Of a stretch of DNA of 64,000 nt, positions 50,787 through 59,344 are shown in pieces. The notes beneath the pieces were generated by a model, which searched no databases, was not told the origin of the DNA, and saw only the letters and a list, made by a program, of their open reading frames with translations. The position numbers were made by a program, and so were the translations under genes. This DNA is from Shewanella seohaensis (GTDB lineage Bacteria > Pseudomonadota > Gammaproteobacteria > Enterobacterales > Shewanellaceae). The stretch spans positions 1,054,001 to 1,118,000 of the forward strand of contig NZ_CP104900.1 in assembly GCF_025449215.1 (NCBI RefSeq). The letters run 5' to 3'. Every line of letters begins with the position of its first letter. Position 1 is the stretch's first letter.

Positions 50787-51497
50787 ATGAAGCATTCTCT
50801 TTTAGCTGTATTAGTGGCTGGTGGTCTTTTTTCAGGTGTATTTACCGCGAAGGCGATGGCCGCCGACGTAGATTTTCCCCATATCGAAACCATGGGCGTG
50901 AGCCAAATTCAGGTTGAGCCGGATATGGCCGAGCTTAATGTCGAAGTAGCCGTTACCGAGAAAGAGGCTAAGGCTGCCAAGGATAATTCGGATGCCGCAG
51001 TGGCGAAATTTATCGCCCGTTTAACCGCCGCGGGCATTACCAAGGAGCAAATCCAAAGCGCTAACTTAAATCTGCAACCGCAATATGTGTATGCCCAGGA
51101 TAAGGCGCCAGAGCTGAGTGGTTATACCGCGAGTCGCCAAATCACAGTTACCATTAGTGATTTAGCCCGCTTAAATACTATTTTGGACTCCGCCTTAGAG
51201 GAGGGGATTAACAGGGTTAACAATATCGCCCTTAAGTCGAGCAAAGAGGCCGAGTATGTGGCCAAGGCGCGCCAAGCGGCGATTGTCGATGCCAAACAAA
51301 AAGCCGAAAGCTTAGCCAAGGGATTTGGGGAGAACTTAGGTAAGGTGTGGCAAATTCGTTATTACGATCAACGCCCTGTGCAGCCCGTAATGTTACGTAT
51401 GAATGCTAAGGCCGATGCCATGGGCGCTGCTGAAAGCTATCAATATGGCCAAGTGACTATCGAAGATAGAGTCGAAGTGGTTTATAAACTCAAATAA
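50787..51497 (+). CDS. SIMPL-domain (YggE/DUF541) periplasmic protein
   Basis: A 236-residue exported protein with a signal peptide (ending AMA) and one SIMPL domain: MGVSQIQVEPDMAELNVEVAV, TAAGITKEQIQSANLNLQPQY and a C-terminal YGQVTIEDRVEVVYKLK. The family includes E. coli YggE, linked to oxidative stress tolerance, but the biochemical role is not established. ATG 50787 has TTGGAG upstream. Confidence 0.88.
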   Translation: MKHSLLAVLVAGGLFSGVFTAKAMAADVDFPHIETMGVSQIQVEPDMAELNVEVAVTEKEAKAAKDNSDAAVAKFIARLTAAGITKEQIQSANLNLQPQYVYAQDKAPELSGYTASRQITVTISDLARLNTILDSALEEGINRVNNIALKSSKEAEYVAKARQAAIVDAKQKAESLAKGFGENLGKVWQIRYYDQRPVQPVMLRMNAKADAMGAAESYQYGQVTIEDRVEVVYKLK

Positions 51498-51529
51498 AAC
51501 CGCGATGTGAGTATGACTCTCTATCACTC

Positions 51530-51559
51530 TGGGCTGCTTAACTGAGCAGCCCATTTTTA
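51530..51559 (+). terminator. Terminator after the SIMPL gene
   Basis: A 9-bp stem TGGGCTGCT / AGCAGCCCA with a 6-nt loop, followed by TTTTTAT. It lies about 30 bp after the stop. Confidence 0.88.
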
Positions 51560-51766
51560 TATGCTTGGCCGTAAAGGCATATCCCACTCAGCGAACCGAA
51601 TTGAAGAAAACTCCTACCCATCTTTTATCCTAGTGCACTGTTTTATTGAATAAAATGGATTCTCGCGTCTTGCACTCGACTCTAGGGCGGAATTGCGTGT
51701 ATCGGTTCTTAGCCAACTGATATATCATGCGCCACCCTTAATTGCCTATGGCTCCTGTTTGCCGCT

Positions 51767-52558
51767 ATGTCTTCTAATGCGCTTTATACCGATCTCTCCG
51801 GTTATTACGATCTCATGTGCTCCGATATCAACTATCAACAACAGAGTGCGAGCATCCATCGATTGCATCAGTTCTTAGGCAATAATGGCAAGCAACACCT
51901 CGATTTAGCCTGTGGCACTGGCCCACATGTGCGGCATTTTATCGATCTAGGTTATCAGTGTCGTGGCCTAGATATTAATCAGCCGATGCTCGATATGGCC
52001 ATGCGTCGCTGCCCTGAGGCCCTGTTTAATCTACAGGATATGACCGCCTTTTATCTTGAGCAGCCAGTTGATTTAATTACCTGTTTTTTATATTCCATTC
52101 ATTACAGTGCGGGCATTGAGCGCCTTAAGAGTTGTATTGCCAGCGTGCACCGCGCCCTGAATGACGGCGGGATATTTTGTTTTAACTCGGTTGATAAGCA
52201 CCGCATCGATAACCGCTTATCGATTAAGCATTTTGCCGAGTTTGAGGGGCACCATTTTGCCTTTGAATCTGGCTGGCATTACAGTGGTCAAGGCGAAAAC
52301 CAGTCATTAAACCTGAGTATTGCAAAGCGTCACCAGCCTTTTACTCAACTCACTGATTTCGAAGGCGATACCGATACATCTGCGCATCAGACTGAATTAT
52401 GGCAAGACCAACATACTATGGTCGCGACCAGTTTCGCGGAGCTGCAAGCCTTACTCGCGCCATATTTTGAAGTACATATCTTTGAACACGATTATGAAAA
52501 AATCGTCCCATGGGATTTAAGCTCAGGTAATGCGCTGTTTGTCTGTGTGAAGATTTAA
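51767..52558 (+). CDS. Class I SAM-dependent methyltransferase
   Basis: A 263-residue methyltransferase with a clear SAM-binding motif I (HLDLACGTGPHVRHFIDLG, about residues 44-62), motif II GLDINQPMLDMA and a motif-III-like VDLITCFLYSIHY. The C-terminal half is less typical. The substrate is unknown. It stands alone, next to the hairpin-rich repeats. Confidence 0.85.
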   Translation: MSSNALYTDLSGYYDLMCSDINYQQQSASIHRLHQFLGNNGKQHLDLACGTGPHVRHFIDLGYQCRGLDINQPMLDMAMRRCPEALFNLQDMTAFYLEQPVDLITCFLYSIHYSAGIERLKSCIASVHRALNDGGIFCFNSVDKHRIDNRLSIKHFAEFEGHHFAFESGWHYSGQGENQSLNLSIAKRHQPFTQLTDFEGDTDTSAHQTELWQDQHTMVATSFAELQALLAPYFEVHIFEHDYEKIVPWDLSSGNALFVCVKI

Positions 52559-52668
52559 CCTTGGGTTGAAGGTGTGACAACTGGGCGGTTAGCTTTGACT
52601 GCTCTGATTTACACCCATATCCCATCTTTGCCTGTCACAATTTTCCTGTGAGTAACTGTTTATCATTG

Positions 52669-52870
52669 CGGCCTTACGGCCGAGGTGAATCAAAGTCGTG
52701 GGGCTTCACCCCACACCCGACCAAGGAGGACTGCTCGTCCTATCCTCCTTGGATTCTCCAAGACGCCCCTAACGGAGTTGAAAACCCCTTGTGCTCATTG
52801 CCAAATTTGCTATCGCTTCCGAAGGATGCGTCCTTGCACCTGCGAAAGCTAGCTTGCCATCCATGGCAAG
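52669..52870. repeat. Hairpin-rich intergenic element
   Basis: Four perfect inverted repeats occur in 200 bp: CGGCC/GGCCG (52669-52682), GTGGGG/CCCCAC (52698-52714), CCAAGGAGGA/TCCTCCTTGG (52721-52752) and CTTGCCAT/ATGGCAAG (52853-52870). This pattern looks like an interspersed intergenic element or a structured RNA; identical copies elsewhere could not be tested. No protein is supported. Confidence 0.7.
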
Positions 52871-52871
52871 A

Positions 52872-53089
52872 CTCACGCAATTTGTCTATTCGCCCTGCGG
52901 CAACTCCGAGGGGATGGTGAACTCCTGTCGCTTCTGTGTTGGCTGTTAATCCCGAAAGAGTTATGCCTGTTCTATCTTTTCTCACGCGATTTTCTTCAAC
53001 GTCCTTCAGCAACTTCGCAGGGGAGGGGGAACTTCTGTTGCCTTGGTGTTAGCTGTTAGTCCTAAAAATTTGTGCTCGTCCCATCTTTC
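52872..53089. repeat. Diverged tandem duplication of about 109 bp
   Basis: Copy A (52872-52980) and copy B (52981-53089) align end to end. Both begin CTCACGC and share matching blocks such as GCAACT(C/T)CG, GTGTT(G/A)GCTGTTA and CTATCTTT/CCATCTTT. They have many substitutions but no large gap. Confidence 0.75.
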
Positions 53090-53455
53090 GATTTGGCGTA
53101 AATAGACTCAAAATGTAAATCGATAAATGTCCATCAAAGTACAACAGCGGTAATGGTATTAATGAGTTAAACGGTTTGTCTTACCCAAAACCTGATTCGG
53201 ACAGTGGCCTTTGAGGTCATATGCGTAGGAGGGTAAGACGTCAATTTGGATCTCATTAGGGCGCAACAGACGCCGGATATATGTCGCAAGACCGCCAACC
53301 ATTAACGACCGATACCCCGTTGTGAAAGGTGAATTATTGATTAGCACAAATTAGTTTGAACAAAATAGGACATTGGCCTTGCTAAACCCGAGGTGACCAT
53401 ATATGTCCTTTTTTCAATTCTTAAATCATCGTTAGTGCCTTTAAGGCTTTTGGAT
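53090..53455. other. Gene-free region between repeats and the TerB/HNH cassette
   Basis: About 365 bp with no gene seen. A 62-codon minus-strand frame at 53159-53347 has no recognisable protein features. Confidence 0.55.
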
Positions 53456-54217
53456 TCAGGTATATGCATTAATCATTTTGAACATATCTTCTTGGCTGCC
53501 TTCTATTTTTAAATTTAAAATTTCATCTAGACGCTGAAGTTGTCTTGTTCGATTCACAGAGAATAAATCTAATTTATCAAGTAGATACATAATCAGTGCC
53601 GTTAGCACGGCAGTAATAACAGACGACATAATAATTGACCAAGGTTCACCCAAACCTAAACTATTAAGCCAGGTCTCTATTCCAATGCTGGCGAAAATAG
53701 TCAACGAACTTGCAACTAGTTTTAATACTGCATCACCCTTTTCAGCGAAACTTTTATTCTTATCCACCAAAATCGGAGCAATCTGAAGAAGAATCTTAAA
53801 TCCTTCTTTTACCATCCTGGCAACCTGTTTAAATATCCCAACAAAACAATTCAAAATACCTTCAAGCAGCATTGCTAAAAAGTTTCTGAAGAAATTTAAT
53901 AATCCATCTTTTAGTAGCACTTCGACTTGCTGTAGGATATAAGTTTTCATTCGATCCAATCTGATTTTCAGTGCAGACTTAAAGCTGTTACTTTTTACAC
54001 CTTTCTCTATACCATTAAGAAAGCAATCCCTAAGTTCGTAAAACAACGGCTTCATTATGAAGACTATCACATCACCAATCGACTGTTCTGCCGCAGCATC
54101 TTTTGCATCTTTGACAAGAGTTTTCTGAACTTTTTTGTCGCTTGTAATATTTTTTATTACTTTTGAATTTGTGGCGGAATCTAGTTTTTTTTGTGTTTCG
54201 GCCATTTTGCTAACCAT
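53456..54217 (-). CDS. Membrane protein of unknown function (third gene of TerB/HNH cassette)
   Basis: A 253-residue protein not recognised as a known family. The first ~60 residues are charged and Lys-rich. Amphipathic helices at about 95-160 (LLNFFRNFLAMLLEGILNCFVGIFKQVARM, GFKILLQIAPILV) precede one or two membrane helices at about 168-215 (LVASSLTIFASIGIETWL, SIIMSSVITAVLTALIMYLLDKL). The 5' end overlaps the HNH-like gene by 37 bp, so it is co-transcribed. The codon use and base composition are AT-rich compared with the housekeeping genes around it. A pore or membrane effector is one guess. Confidence 0.7.
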   Translation of the reverse strand: MVSKMAETQKKLDSATNSKVIKNITSDKKVQKTLVKDAKDAAAEQSIGDVIVFIMKPLFYELRDCFLNGIEKGVKSNSFKSALKIRLDRMKTYILQQVEVLLKDGLLNFFRNFLAMLLEGILNCFVGIFKQVARMVKEGFKILLQIAPILVDKNKSFAEKGDAVLKLVASSLTIFASIGIETWLNSLGLGEPWSIIMSSVITAVLTALIMYLLDKLDLFSVNRTRQLQRLDEILNLKIEGSQEDMFKMINAYT

Positions 54218-55125
54218 TTTTTTCGCGTTTCAATATCTTTCTCTGAAAGGTTTTTCCTCCTTCCTTGTTTATCTATAACATATCCTTGATTAATTTCTTG
54301 TTCGAGTTCTGTGCTGGACTTGTCAAACTTCCCAGTTTTTGCTCCCCTGTTATTTTGCATGCTGGTTACTAAGAGATTATCTTCGTCATTTAAAATATCT
54401 TTTATATCAGTTACATTCAGCGCTTTATTACTTTTAAGTTGATTGCAGACCTCTGCGCAGGAAATGATATGTTCAACTTCACCTGTTTGTGTGGATTCCC
54501 CTGCACTTTTTGCATGCTTCTTTGATTGATACACCGTAGACCCATCATATCCATCTGTCGCCCGCGGGTTGCCATTAAAATGAATCTCTTTGACCTTATT
54601 CATCTTCGTACCATCACGCATATTAATGGTCTGGTTTCCGCGCGTCATATCTCCATTGCTATAACTTGACTGTTCACCAAATCGCTTTATGTTCTCACGC
54701 TCATTTAACGACTCAGTGTAACTATCCAGTGCAATGCTTTTCGAGGCGGATTCATAAGTAAATGATTTACACTCATTGTATAATCGTGATGCTGTAATAC
54801 CGTGTGTTGTGCCAATTTTAAATGCTCTCATAGTGCCATCAAACAGGCTTAAAAATACCGGCTCAAGAATGTTATCAATAGCGCTGCCTGAGCTAACAGC
54901 TTCAATTAAACTGATAGCTTCTTTCCTAGTTACATCAAGTTTAAATTCTTTAATACGTGTCGCATAAACTGCATTAACATCATTTTTTGCGATGAAAGTT
55001 AAGTCAACAATTTCATCAGAGTATTTCTGCAGTACTTCACCAGTCGCTAGTGGTTTAAGCCTCTGTGTACTTTGAAAGTTCTTTATTCTTTCTAATCTTA
55101 ACTTGTGCTCTTTAGCTGAACTCAT
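54181..55125 (-). CDS. HNH-like nuclease candidate (second gene of TerB/HNH cassette)
   Basis: A 314-residue protein not recognised as a named family. The C-terminal third has an HNH-like pattern: EVEHIISCAEV (E218-H219), then DEDNLLVTSMQNNRGAKTGKF with N250, N259 and K263. The N-terminal half is helical and of unknown role. ATG 55125 is chosen over an in-frame 55146 because AGGAGG lies directly upstream of it. Nuclease function is inferred from the motif alone and a metal-binding final His is not obvious. Confidence 0.65.
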   Translation of the reverse strand: MSSAKEHKLRLERIKNFQSTQRLKPLATGEVLQKYSDEIVDLTFIAKNDVNAVYATRIKEFKLDVTRKEAISLIEAVSSGSAIDNILEPVFLSLFDGTMRAFKIGTTHGITASRLYNECKSFTYESASKSIALDSYTESLNERENIKRFGEQSSYSNGDMTRGNQTINMRDGTKMNKVKEIHFNGNPRATDGYDGSTVYQSKKHAKSAGESTQTGEVEHIISCAEVCNQLKSNKALNVTDIKDILNDEDNLLVTSMQNNRGAKTGKFDKSSTELEQEINQGYVIDKQGRRKNLSEKDIETRKKWLAKWPKHKKN

Positions 55126-55135
55126 TTCGGGCCTC

Positions 55136-55768
55136 CTATGCCACAAGGCTATTCCATCTCTCTAGAAACTCTTTTTCGTCTTGAGTTACACTCCCATCTG
55201 CATGAGCTACAAGTTCAACTACTGTACTGAATATTCTTAAATAATGTTCTGTATCAAGCTCATACTTTCTAATCATTGCCCACACAGTGCTTAAATTTGG
55301 AGGCGAATTTTTCATATCCATAATTTGTTTTTTTGTTGATTCTGAAAGCATTTCGCTTGTACCGATTCCAGAGACAAGATAATCCAACTCATCAATTTCA
55401 GTATCACAAATGTGACCGTCCGCATAAGCACAACAGATACCCAGCGCAAATGCGGTCAGGATAAACTGCTCTCTTTTGGCTATATCTGCCATCATTTCTG
55501 CAAGCTGTACTTGTAGCTTCTCCATTTCAATGGCTTGTTCAGCTTTTGCTATTTGGTAGTTTTCATTTCGAGCTTCGTCATCCTTGTTTGCTAATACCGC
55601 TCCCGCTGCTGCTCCAGCAACACCGGCACCAGCAGCCAAAGCACCTGCGCCACTTAACGAACCTAATAATGTAGCCGCGCCTAAAACAGAACCTCCACCG
55701 GTAAAAGGGGCGGCAGCTATTGCTCCAACACCAATTGCTGCACCCGCAAAAATTTTCCAGTAACTCAT
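55136..55768 (-). CDS. TerB-like protein with Gly/Ala-rich N-terminus (first gene of cassette)
   Basis: A 210-residue protein. Residues 1-60 are a Gly/Ala-rich hydrophobic region (about two membrane-like helices), 65-100 are a coiled coil, and 100-210 are a TerB-like helical domain with the paired acidic motifs YADGHICDTEIDEL and AHADGSVTQDEKEFL. TerB domains occur in tellurite-resistance and phage-defence-associated operons. The ribosome-binding site AAGGGA precedes the start. It is the promoter-proximal gene of the cassette. Confidence 0.75.
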   Translation of the reverse strand: MSYWKIFAGAAIGVGAIAAAPFTGGGSVLGAATLLGSLSGAGALAAGAGVAGAAAGAVLANKDDEARNENYQIAKAEQAIEMEKLQVQLAEMMADIAKREQFILTAFALGICCAYADGHICDTEIDELDYLVSGIGTSEMLSESTKKQIMDMKNSPPNLSTVWAMIRKYELDTEHYLRIFSTVVELVAHADGSVTQDEKEFLERWNSLVA

Positions 55769-55966
55769 ATCGTTGTTCCCTTACAAAATGAAGATGATGG
55801 TCAGTAAATTTAAGACCATTAACAGTTTTAAAACACTATAGTAGTCAAATTATGGCGTATTGATCTTTCGTGAGTGTTTTTAGTGGCATTCTTAGTTGCT
55901 ATGGTTTATTAAAAAAAACAGATAATTACACTCGATTATACCTAATAAAATGTTAACTCATCTTCG

Positions 55967-56122
55967 ATGGCAACGGCTACAAAAAACTTTATCAAAGGAA
56001 GTTATCAAATTGATCCAATTAACGATCTAATCCCAGTCTGCTCAAACTGTCACTCTATTATCCATCAAGGAAAAGAGCCATTAAGTATCGAGGAGTTAAA
56101 AGCATTGGAGACTAGAAATTAG
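55967..56122 (+). pseudogene. Remnant of an HNH endonuclease (C-terminal end only)
   Basis: A 51-codon frame encodes YQIDPINDLIPVCSNCHSIIHQ followed by GKEPLSIEELKALE. This is the usual C-terminal end of McrA-like HNH endonucleases (DLIPVCxNCHxxIH). The rest of the nuclease domain, including the HHI segment, is missing upstream, so this is a fragment. It lies beside the TerB/HNH cassette on the other strand. Confidence 0.8.
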
Positions 56123-56204
56123 AACGATTTAACGAGCCACTCATTGTTAAATTTGCAAGGTGTTTGCTTGTAAAAAGGCATACAGATTACTGAAGAGTTG
56201 GTTG

Positions 56205-56306
56205 AATTAAGCATTGGCATGTAAGTGACCGTTGACGGCATGGATGCCGTCGTCGAGCCCTCATGGACGAGTTCACGGCGTGTCACTGGAATGACAGTGC
56301 TTAATT
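56205..56306. repeat. Imperfect palindromic element of about 100 bp
   Basis: The ends AATTAAGCA and TGCTTAATT are exact inverted repeats, and inner segments also pair (AGTGAC with GTCACT; GACGGCAT with ATGCCGTC as a local palindrome). It resembles small interspersed palindromic elements of bacteria; copy number was not tested. Confidence 0.65.
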
Positions 56307-56345
56307 ATCAGCGTTGTATTGGTTAAGTGTTTAAATGACTCAAAC

Positions 56346-56370
56346 AAAAAGGCGCCTAAGCGCCTTTTCT
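56346..56370. terminator. Terminator after purC (minus strand), possibly bidirectional
   Basis: AAAAGGCGC / GCGCCTTTT arms with a 4-nt loop and A/T runs on both sides lie about 50 bp beyond the purC stop. Confidence 0.85.
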
Positions 56371-56415
56371 ACATTTAGAGGTTAAGGAAAAACACCCTAC
56401 CTCATCGAAATCTGA

Positions 56416-57518
56416 TTAAACAATCAGATCATACTCTTCACGCAGGATCTTAATAATATCTGCCTTAGGATTGGCTGGCAGCGGAATCGCCGCGCCAGTC
56501 ACCTTCTCGGCGATGCCGGTGTAAGTGCGTGACACATCCATCATCGCCTCTAATGGCAGGGCGTTATCGCGGGCGAGGGCTTCGCGTTCTGGCATTCTGT
56601 CTTTGTTGAGCAGAATGTCCGGATCGGGGAAGTGGTTCAGCAGGAACTGACGGAAGCCTTCCTTAGAGTTTTCAAGGATTTTACCATCGCGGTAGGCGGC
56701 GCCGTCCCAAATGCGAGATGAATCGGGGTGCCCACTTCATCCATATAGATCAGTTTTGAGTTGCCGTTTTTATCGGTCACATAACCAAACTCGAACTTGG
56801 TATCCACAAATACTTGGTCAAGGTCGGCCAGTGCCTTTGAGATCACCTTAAAGCCATCTTTTAACAGCTTCTCGTACAGGTCGATATCTTCTACCTTTTC
56901 AAAACCAAAGGCTTGGTAGTTGGCTTCGATATCGCTGCGGCTGATGTTAACGTCATCCTGCGCGGGCACACCGGGGATCCCAGTTAAAATACCTTTGGTG
57001 GAAGGGGTGATCAGCAAATCTGGCAGCTTTTGATCTTTCTCTAAGCCTTCTGGCAGTGTGATACCGCAGAATACGCGCTCGCCCTTAGAGTAGGCGCGCC
57101 ACATTGAGCCAGTAATATATTGGCGGCAAATGGCTTCGACTTTAATCGGACGGGCTTTTTGGACTATCCAAACGAAGGGATGCGGAATATCTAAAATGTG
57201 GCTGTCAGCTAAACCATTTTCGGCAAATAACTTAAACCAATGATTAGAAATGGCATTTAATGCCGCGCCTTTACCTGGGATGCCTTTTAATCCGCCTTCA
57301 CCGTGGAAGATGCAGTCGAAGGCGGAGATGCGATCGCTAATCACCATAATGGCAAGCGGCGTATCTTCGGGCACATTGTAGCCCTTGGTTTTGATTAAAC
57401 GGCGGCTGTCGGCGTCGGTTAGCCAGTAAACGCTACGTACCTTGCCGCTATGGACTGGGCTGTCGGTGCGGATGGGTAAATCGTTGTTTACGGCTAATAC
57501 GGAATCAGCAAGACTCAT
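56416..57518 (-). CDS. purC: SAICAR synthetase PurC (single-base frameshift)
   Basis: The purine biosynthesis enzyme that joins CAIR and aspartate, about 367 residues when repaired, the long form seen in Shewanella and relatives. Segments include [44 protein letters not shown] and DTKFEFGYV. The main frame ends at 56637 with a wrong C-terminus; adding one base to the GGGG run at 56725-56728 gives [18 protein letters not shown] and an end at TAA 56416. Because purC is needed for purine synthesis, this is probably an error in the sequence. Confidence 0.93.
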
Positions 57519-58220
57519 GACGAGTATTCCTTTGGATAGAGAGTGTAGGGACGAGTTTTTTATTCGTTGCGGTGTGCTTAAGCCGTAAATGCTTTGCCAC
57601 CTTTTTATTATTGACCAACAGCTTATCGCTAAGTGCGCACAAGAGATTGGTGAGGTTAAAACGTAAAGCGAATAGGATGTTTTCGGGCGATAGGCAGGAG
57701 AGAGAAGGTCGGGATAAGGGGTAAAAATAGCACGCAGAGCAAGGTTGGTGCCAGAGAGAATCTGGTCTGTTCAAGCGGGGAAACCCCGTGCCATTTTGCT
57801 CGAAAAGGCTAACCATTAATCCGAGAGAACCTTGTTAGACAGCCGCGAAAAGTGGCGCCATTTTACCTTTATTCGCAAAATTTTCCACGGCTATTTATGC
57901 ACATCTGTGCGGCGTGTCGGGGTAAATTGGGTAGGGGAGCAATGCGGCGGCTGAAAATACTTTCCATGAAATCCGAGCAGAGGAATCGCGAAGCTTGAGT
58001 TTATAGTGTGACTCGCTAAGCCTTAGAATGGTATTAATCCCAATATAGGCATGCAGTTAGCTCTGTAAATCGGGTTAGCATAGGCGGTCTGAATAAAGGT
58101 CGTGGCTAAGCACGATATACAGCGTGGCCTTTGCGTTAACGCCCATTTTTTGTGAATTGAAAAACACAGTTTGCCCATCAGCCCTTAGCATAAGGCAGAG
58201 GGCACACATAGAGGTAGTCA
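57519..58220. other. Divergent intergenic region between purC and the pentapeptide gene
   Basis: About 700 bp with no credible gene. A minus-strand frame at 57505-57816 has no family features. A GGGGTTTCCCC hairpin lies near 57776-57786 in the purC leader. No PurR-type GCAAACGTTTGC box was found. Confidence 0.55.
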
Positions 58221-58847
58221 ATGACAGATGTAAAAACGCCGATGATGGCGCGCGCCGCTGCTGAGGGGCGATATTTTTTCTCGCAGCAATTTATCGCCTT
58301 GGCCGAAAGCCAAACCCAGTGGCAGGAGTTGGAGTTTGAAGAGTGCGAGTTCCACGATTGCCAGTTTAGCGATAGCACATTCCATAACTGTAAGTTTATC
58401 GATTGCCGTTTTGTGGGCTGTAACTTGAGCCTGCTCAAGGTGCCCTTAAGCCAATTTAACGGTGTGAGTTTTGAAGAATGTAAGTTGGTCGGCATAGATT
58501 GGACCCGCGCCGCTTGGCCGAGATTATCCTTTGCGGCGCCTTTTAGCTTTAGAACCTGTATTTTAAACGATTGCTCTTTTATGGGGCTTCAGCTCGATGA
58601 AATGGTGCTCGAGGGCTGTAAGGCACAGGATGTGGATTTCCGTGAGGGCAAGTTTAATCGCGCCAACTTTAGTTACAGCGATTTTCGCCACAGCTTATTC
58701 GGCCGCACCGAGTTGATGGAGGCGGATTTCTCCGAGGCGACCGATTACGATATCGATATTTTTAACAATAAAATTAAGGGCGCTAAGTTTAGTCGCGACG
58801 AAGCGATTCGCCTATTAAATGGCTTAGAGATCACCTTGGTTGACTAA
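58221..58847 (+). CDS. Pentapeptide-repeat protein
   Basis: A 208-residue protein made mostly of pentapeptide repeats of the A(D/N)LxX type in the variants EFEECEFHDCQFSDSTFHNCKFIDC and KFNRANFSYSDFRHSLFG, giving a right-handed quadrilateral beta-helix. The size is close to Qnr proteins (~215 residues), but the loop and C-terminal sequences do not match Qnr, so quinolone resistance is not supported. Function unknown. Confidence 0.85.
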   Translation: MTDVKTPMMARAAAEGRYFFSQQFIALAESQTQWQELEFEECEFHDCQFSDSTFHNCKFIDCRFVGCNLSLLKVPLSQFNGVSFEECKLVGIDWTRAAWPRLSFAAPFSFRTCILNDCSFMGLQLDEMVLEGCKAQDVDFREGKFNRANFSYSDFRHSLFGRTELMEADFSEATDYDIDIFNNKIKGAKFSRDEAIRLLNGLEITLVD

Positions 58848-59344
58848 CTCCCTTAGGCATTAGCCTTGCTTATGCCTGACTCCCTTTCAACGATTCCCCT
58901 GTGACGACTGGGCGAAACGCTTATCTCATACTCTGCGCACGCGGCCATCCTAAATATGGGAGCGGCTTTTGAGGGTTTTTGAGAACTTTTTAACTTATCA
59001 AAGCCGCGAGTCTGTGCGCTGGCTTAGTACTGGCTAAGTACAGGTTTAGGCAAAACAGGCTTATTGATCTTATTCACGATTTTTTAGAACAATTTTAACT
59101 TTTAGTTGCCGCAGATCACACTCAACTTTGCCATGTGGTTTACCACAATATCCGCCTCTCCCTTTCGGGATAACAATCACCCTGAAACAGCAAAATGCCG
59201 ACGCGACGTAACACTAGGTCTGTTGGCACTAATAACTAAAAACCTGTGAGCGAATTTAGTCTTTAAACCGCAGTGGTAAGCCAAAGCCTAAGTTTGCGTG
59301 TGCCAAGTGGCGCATTAGGGTGGATGAGTGTGATGGAGGTAACC
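58848..59344. other. Intergenic region upstream of psrA
   Basis: About 500 bp with no gene. It contains a palindrome at 59134-59147 and a CRP half-site-like AGATCACA near 59113-59120, suitable for anaerobic control, but no complete consensus was found. Confidence 0.5.
59134..59147. promoter_or_regulatory. Palindrome TGTGGT-TT-ACCACA upstream of psrA
   Basis: Two perfect 6-bp arms with a TT spacer lie 198 bp before the psrA start. The half-site resembles CRP/FNR-type TGTG, but the spacing is wrong for either. Confidence 0.35.

Noticed and set aside
52740..53012. Minus-strand 90-codon frame in the hairpin-rich region
   Set aside because: It runs straight through several perfect hairpins and the tandem duplication, with no ribosome-binding site or protein family feature.
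53159..53347. Small minus-strand frame between the repeats and the cassette
   Set aside because: Sixty-two codons without recognisable motifs or a ribosome-binding site; not enough to call a gene.
57505..57816. Minus-strand 103-codon frame upstream of purC
   Set aside because: No start signal, Cys/Leu-rich random composition and overlap with the purC start; read as the purC leader.
57519..58220. Search for a PurR operator upstream of purC
   Set aside because: No GCAAACGTTTGC-like site was found.
58221..58847. Pentapeptide protein considered as a Qnr quinolone-resistance protein
   Set aside because: Similar size and fold, but the sequence lacks the Qnr loop and N- and C-terminal features.
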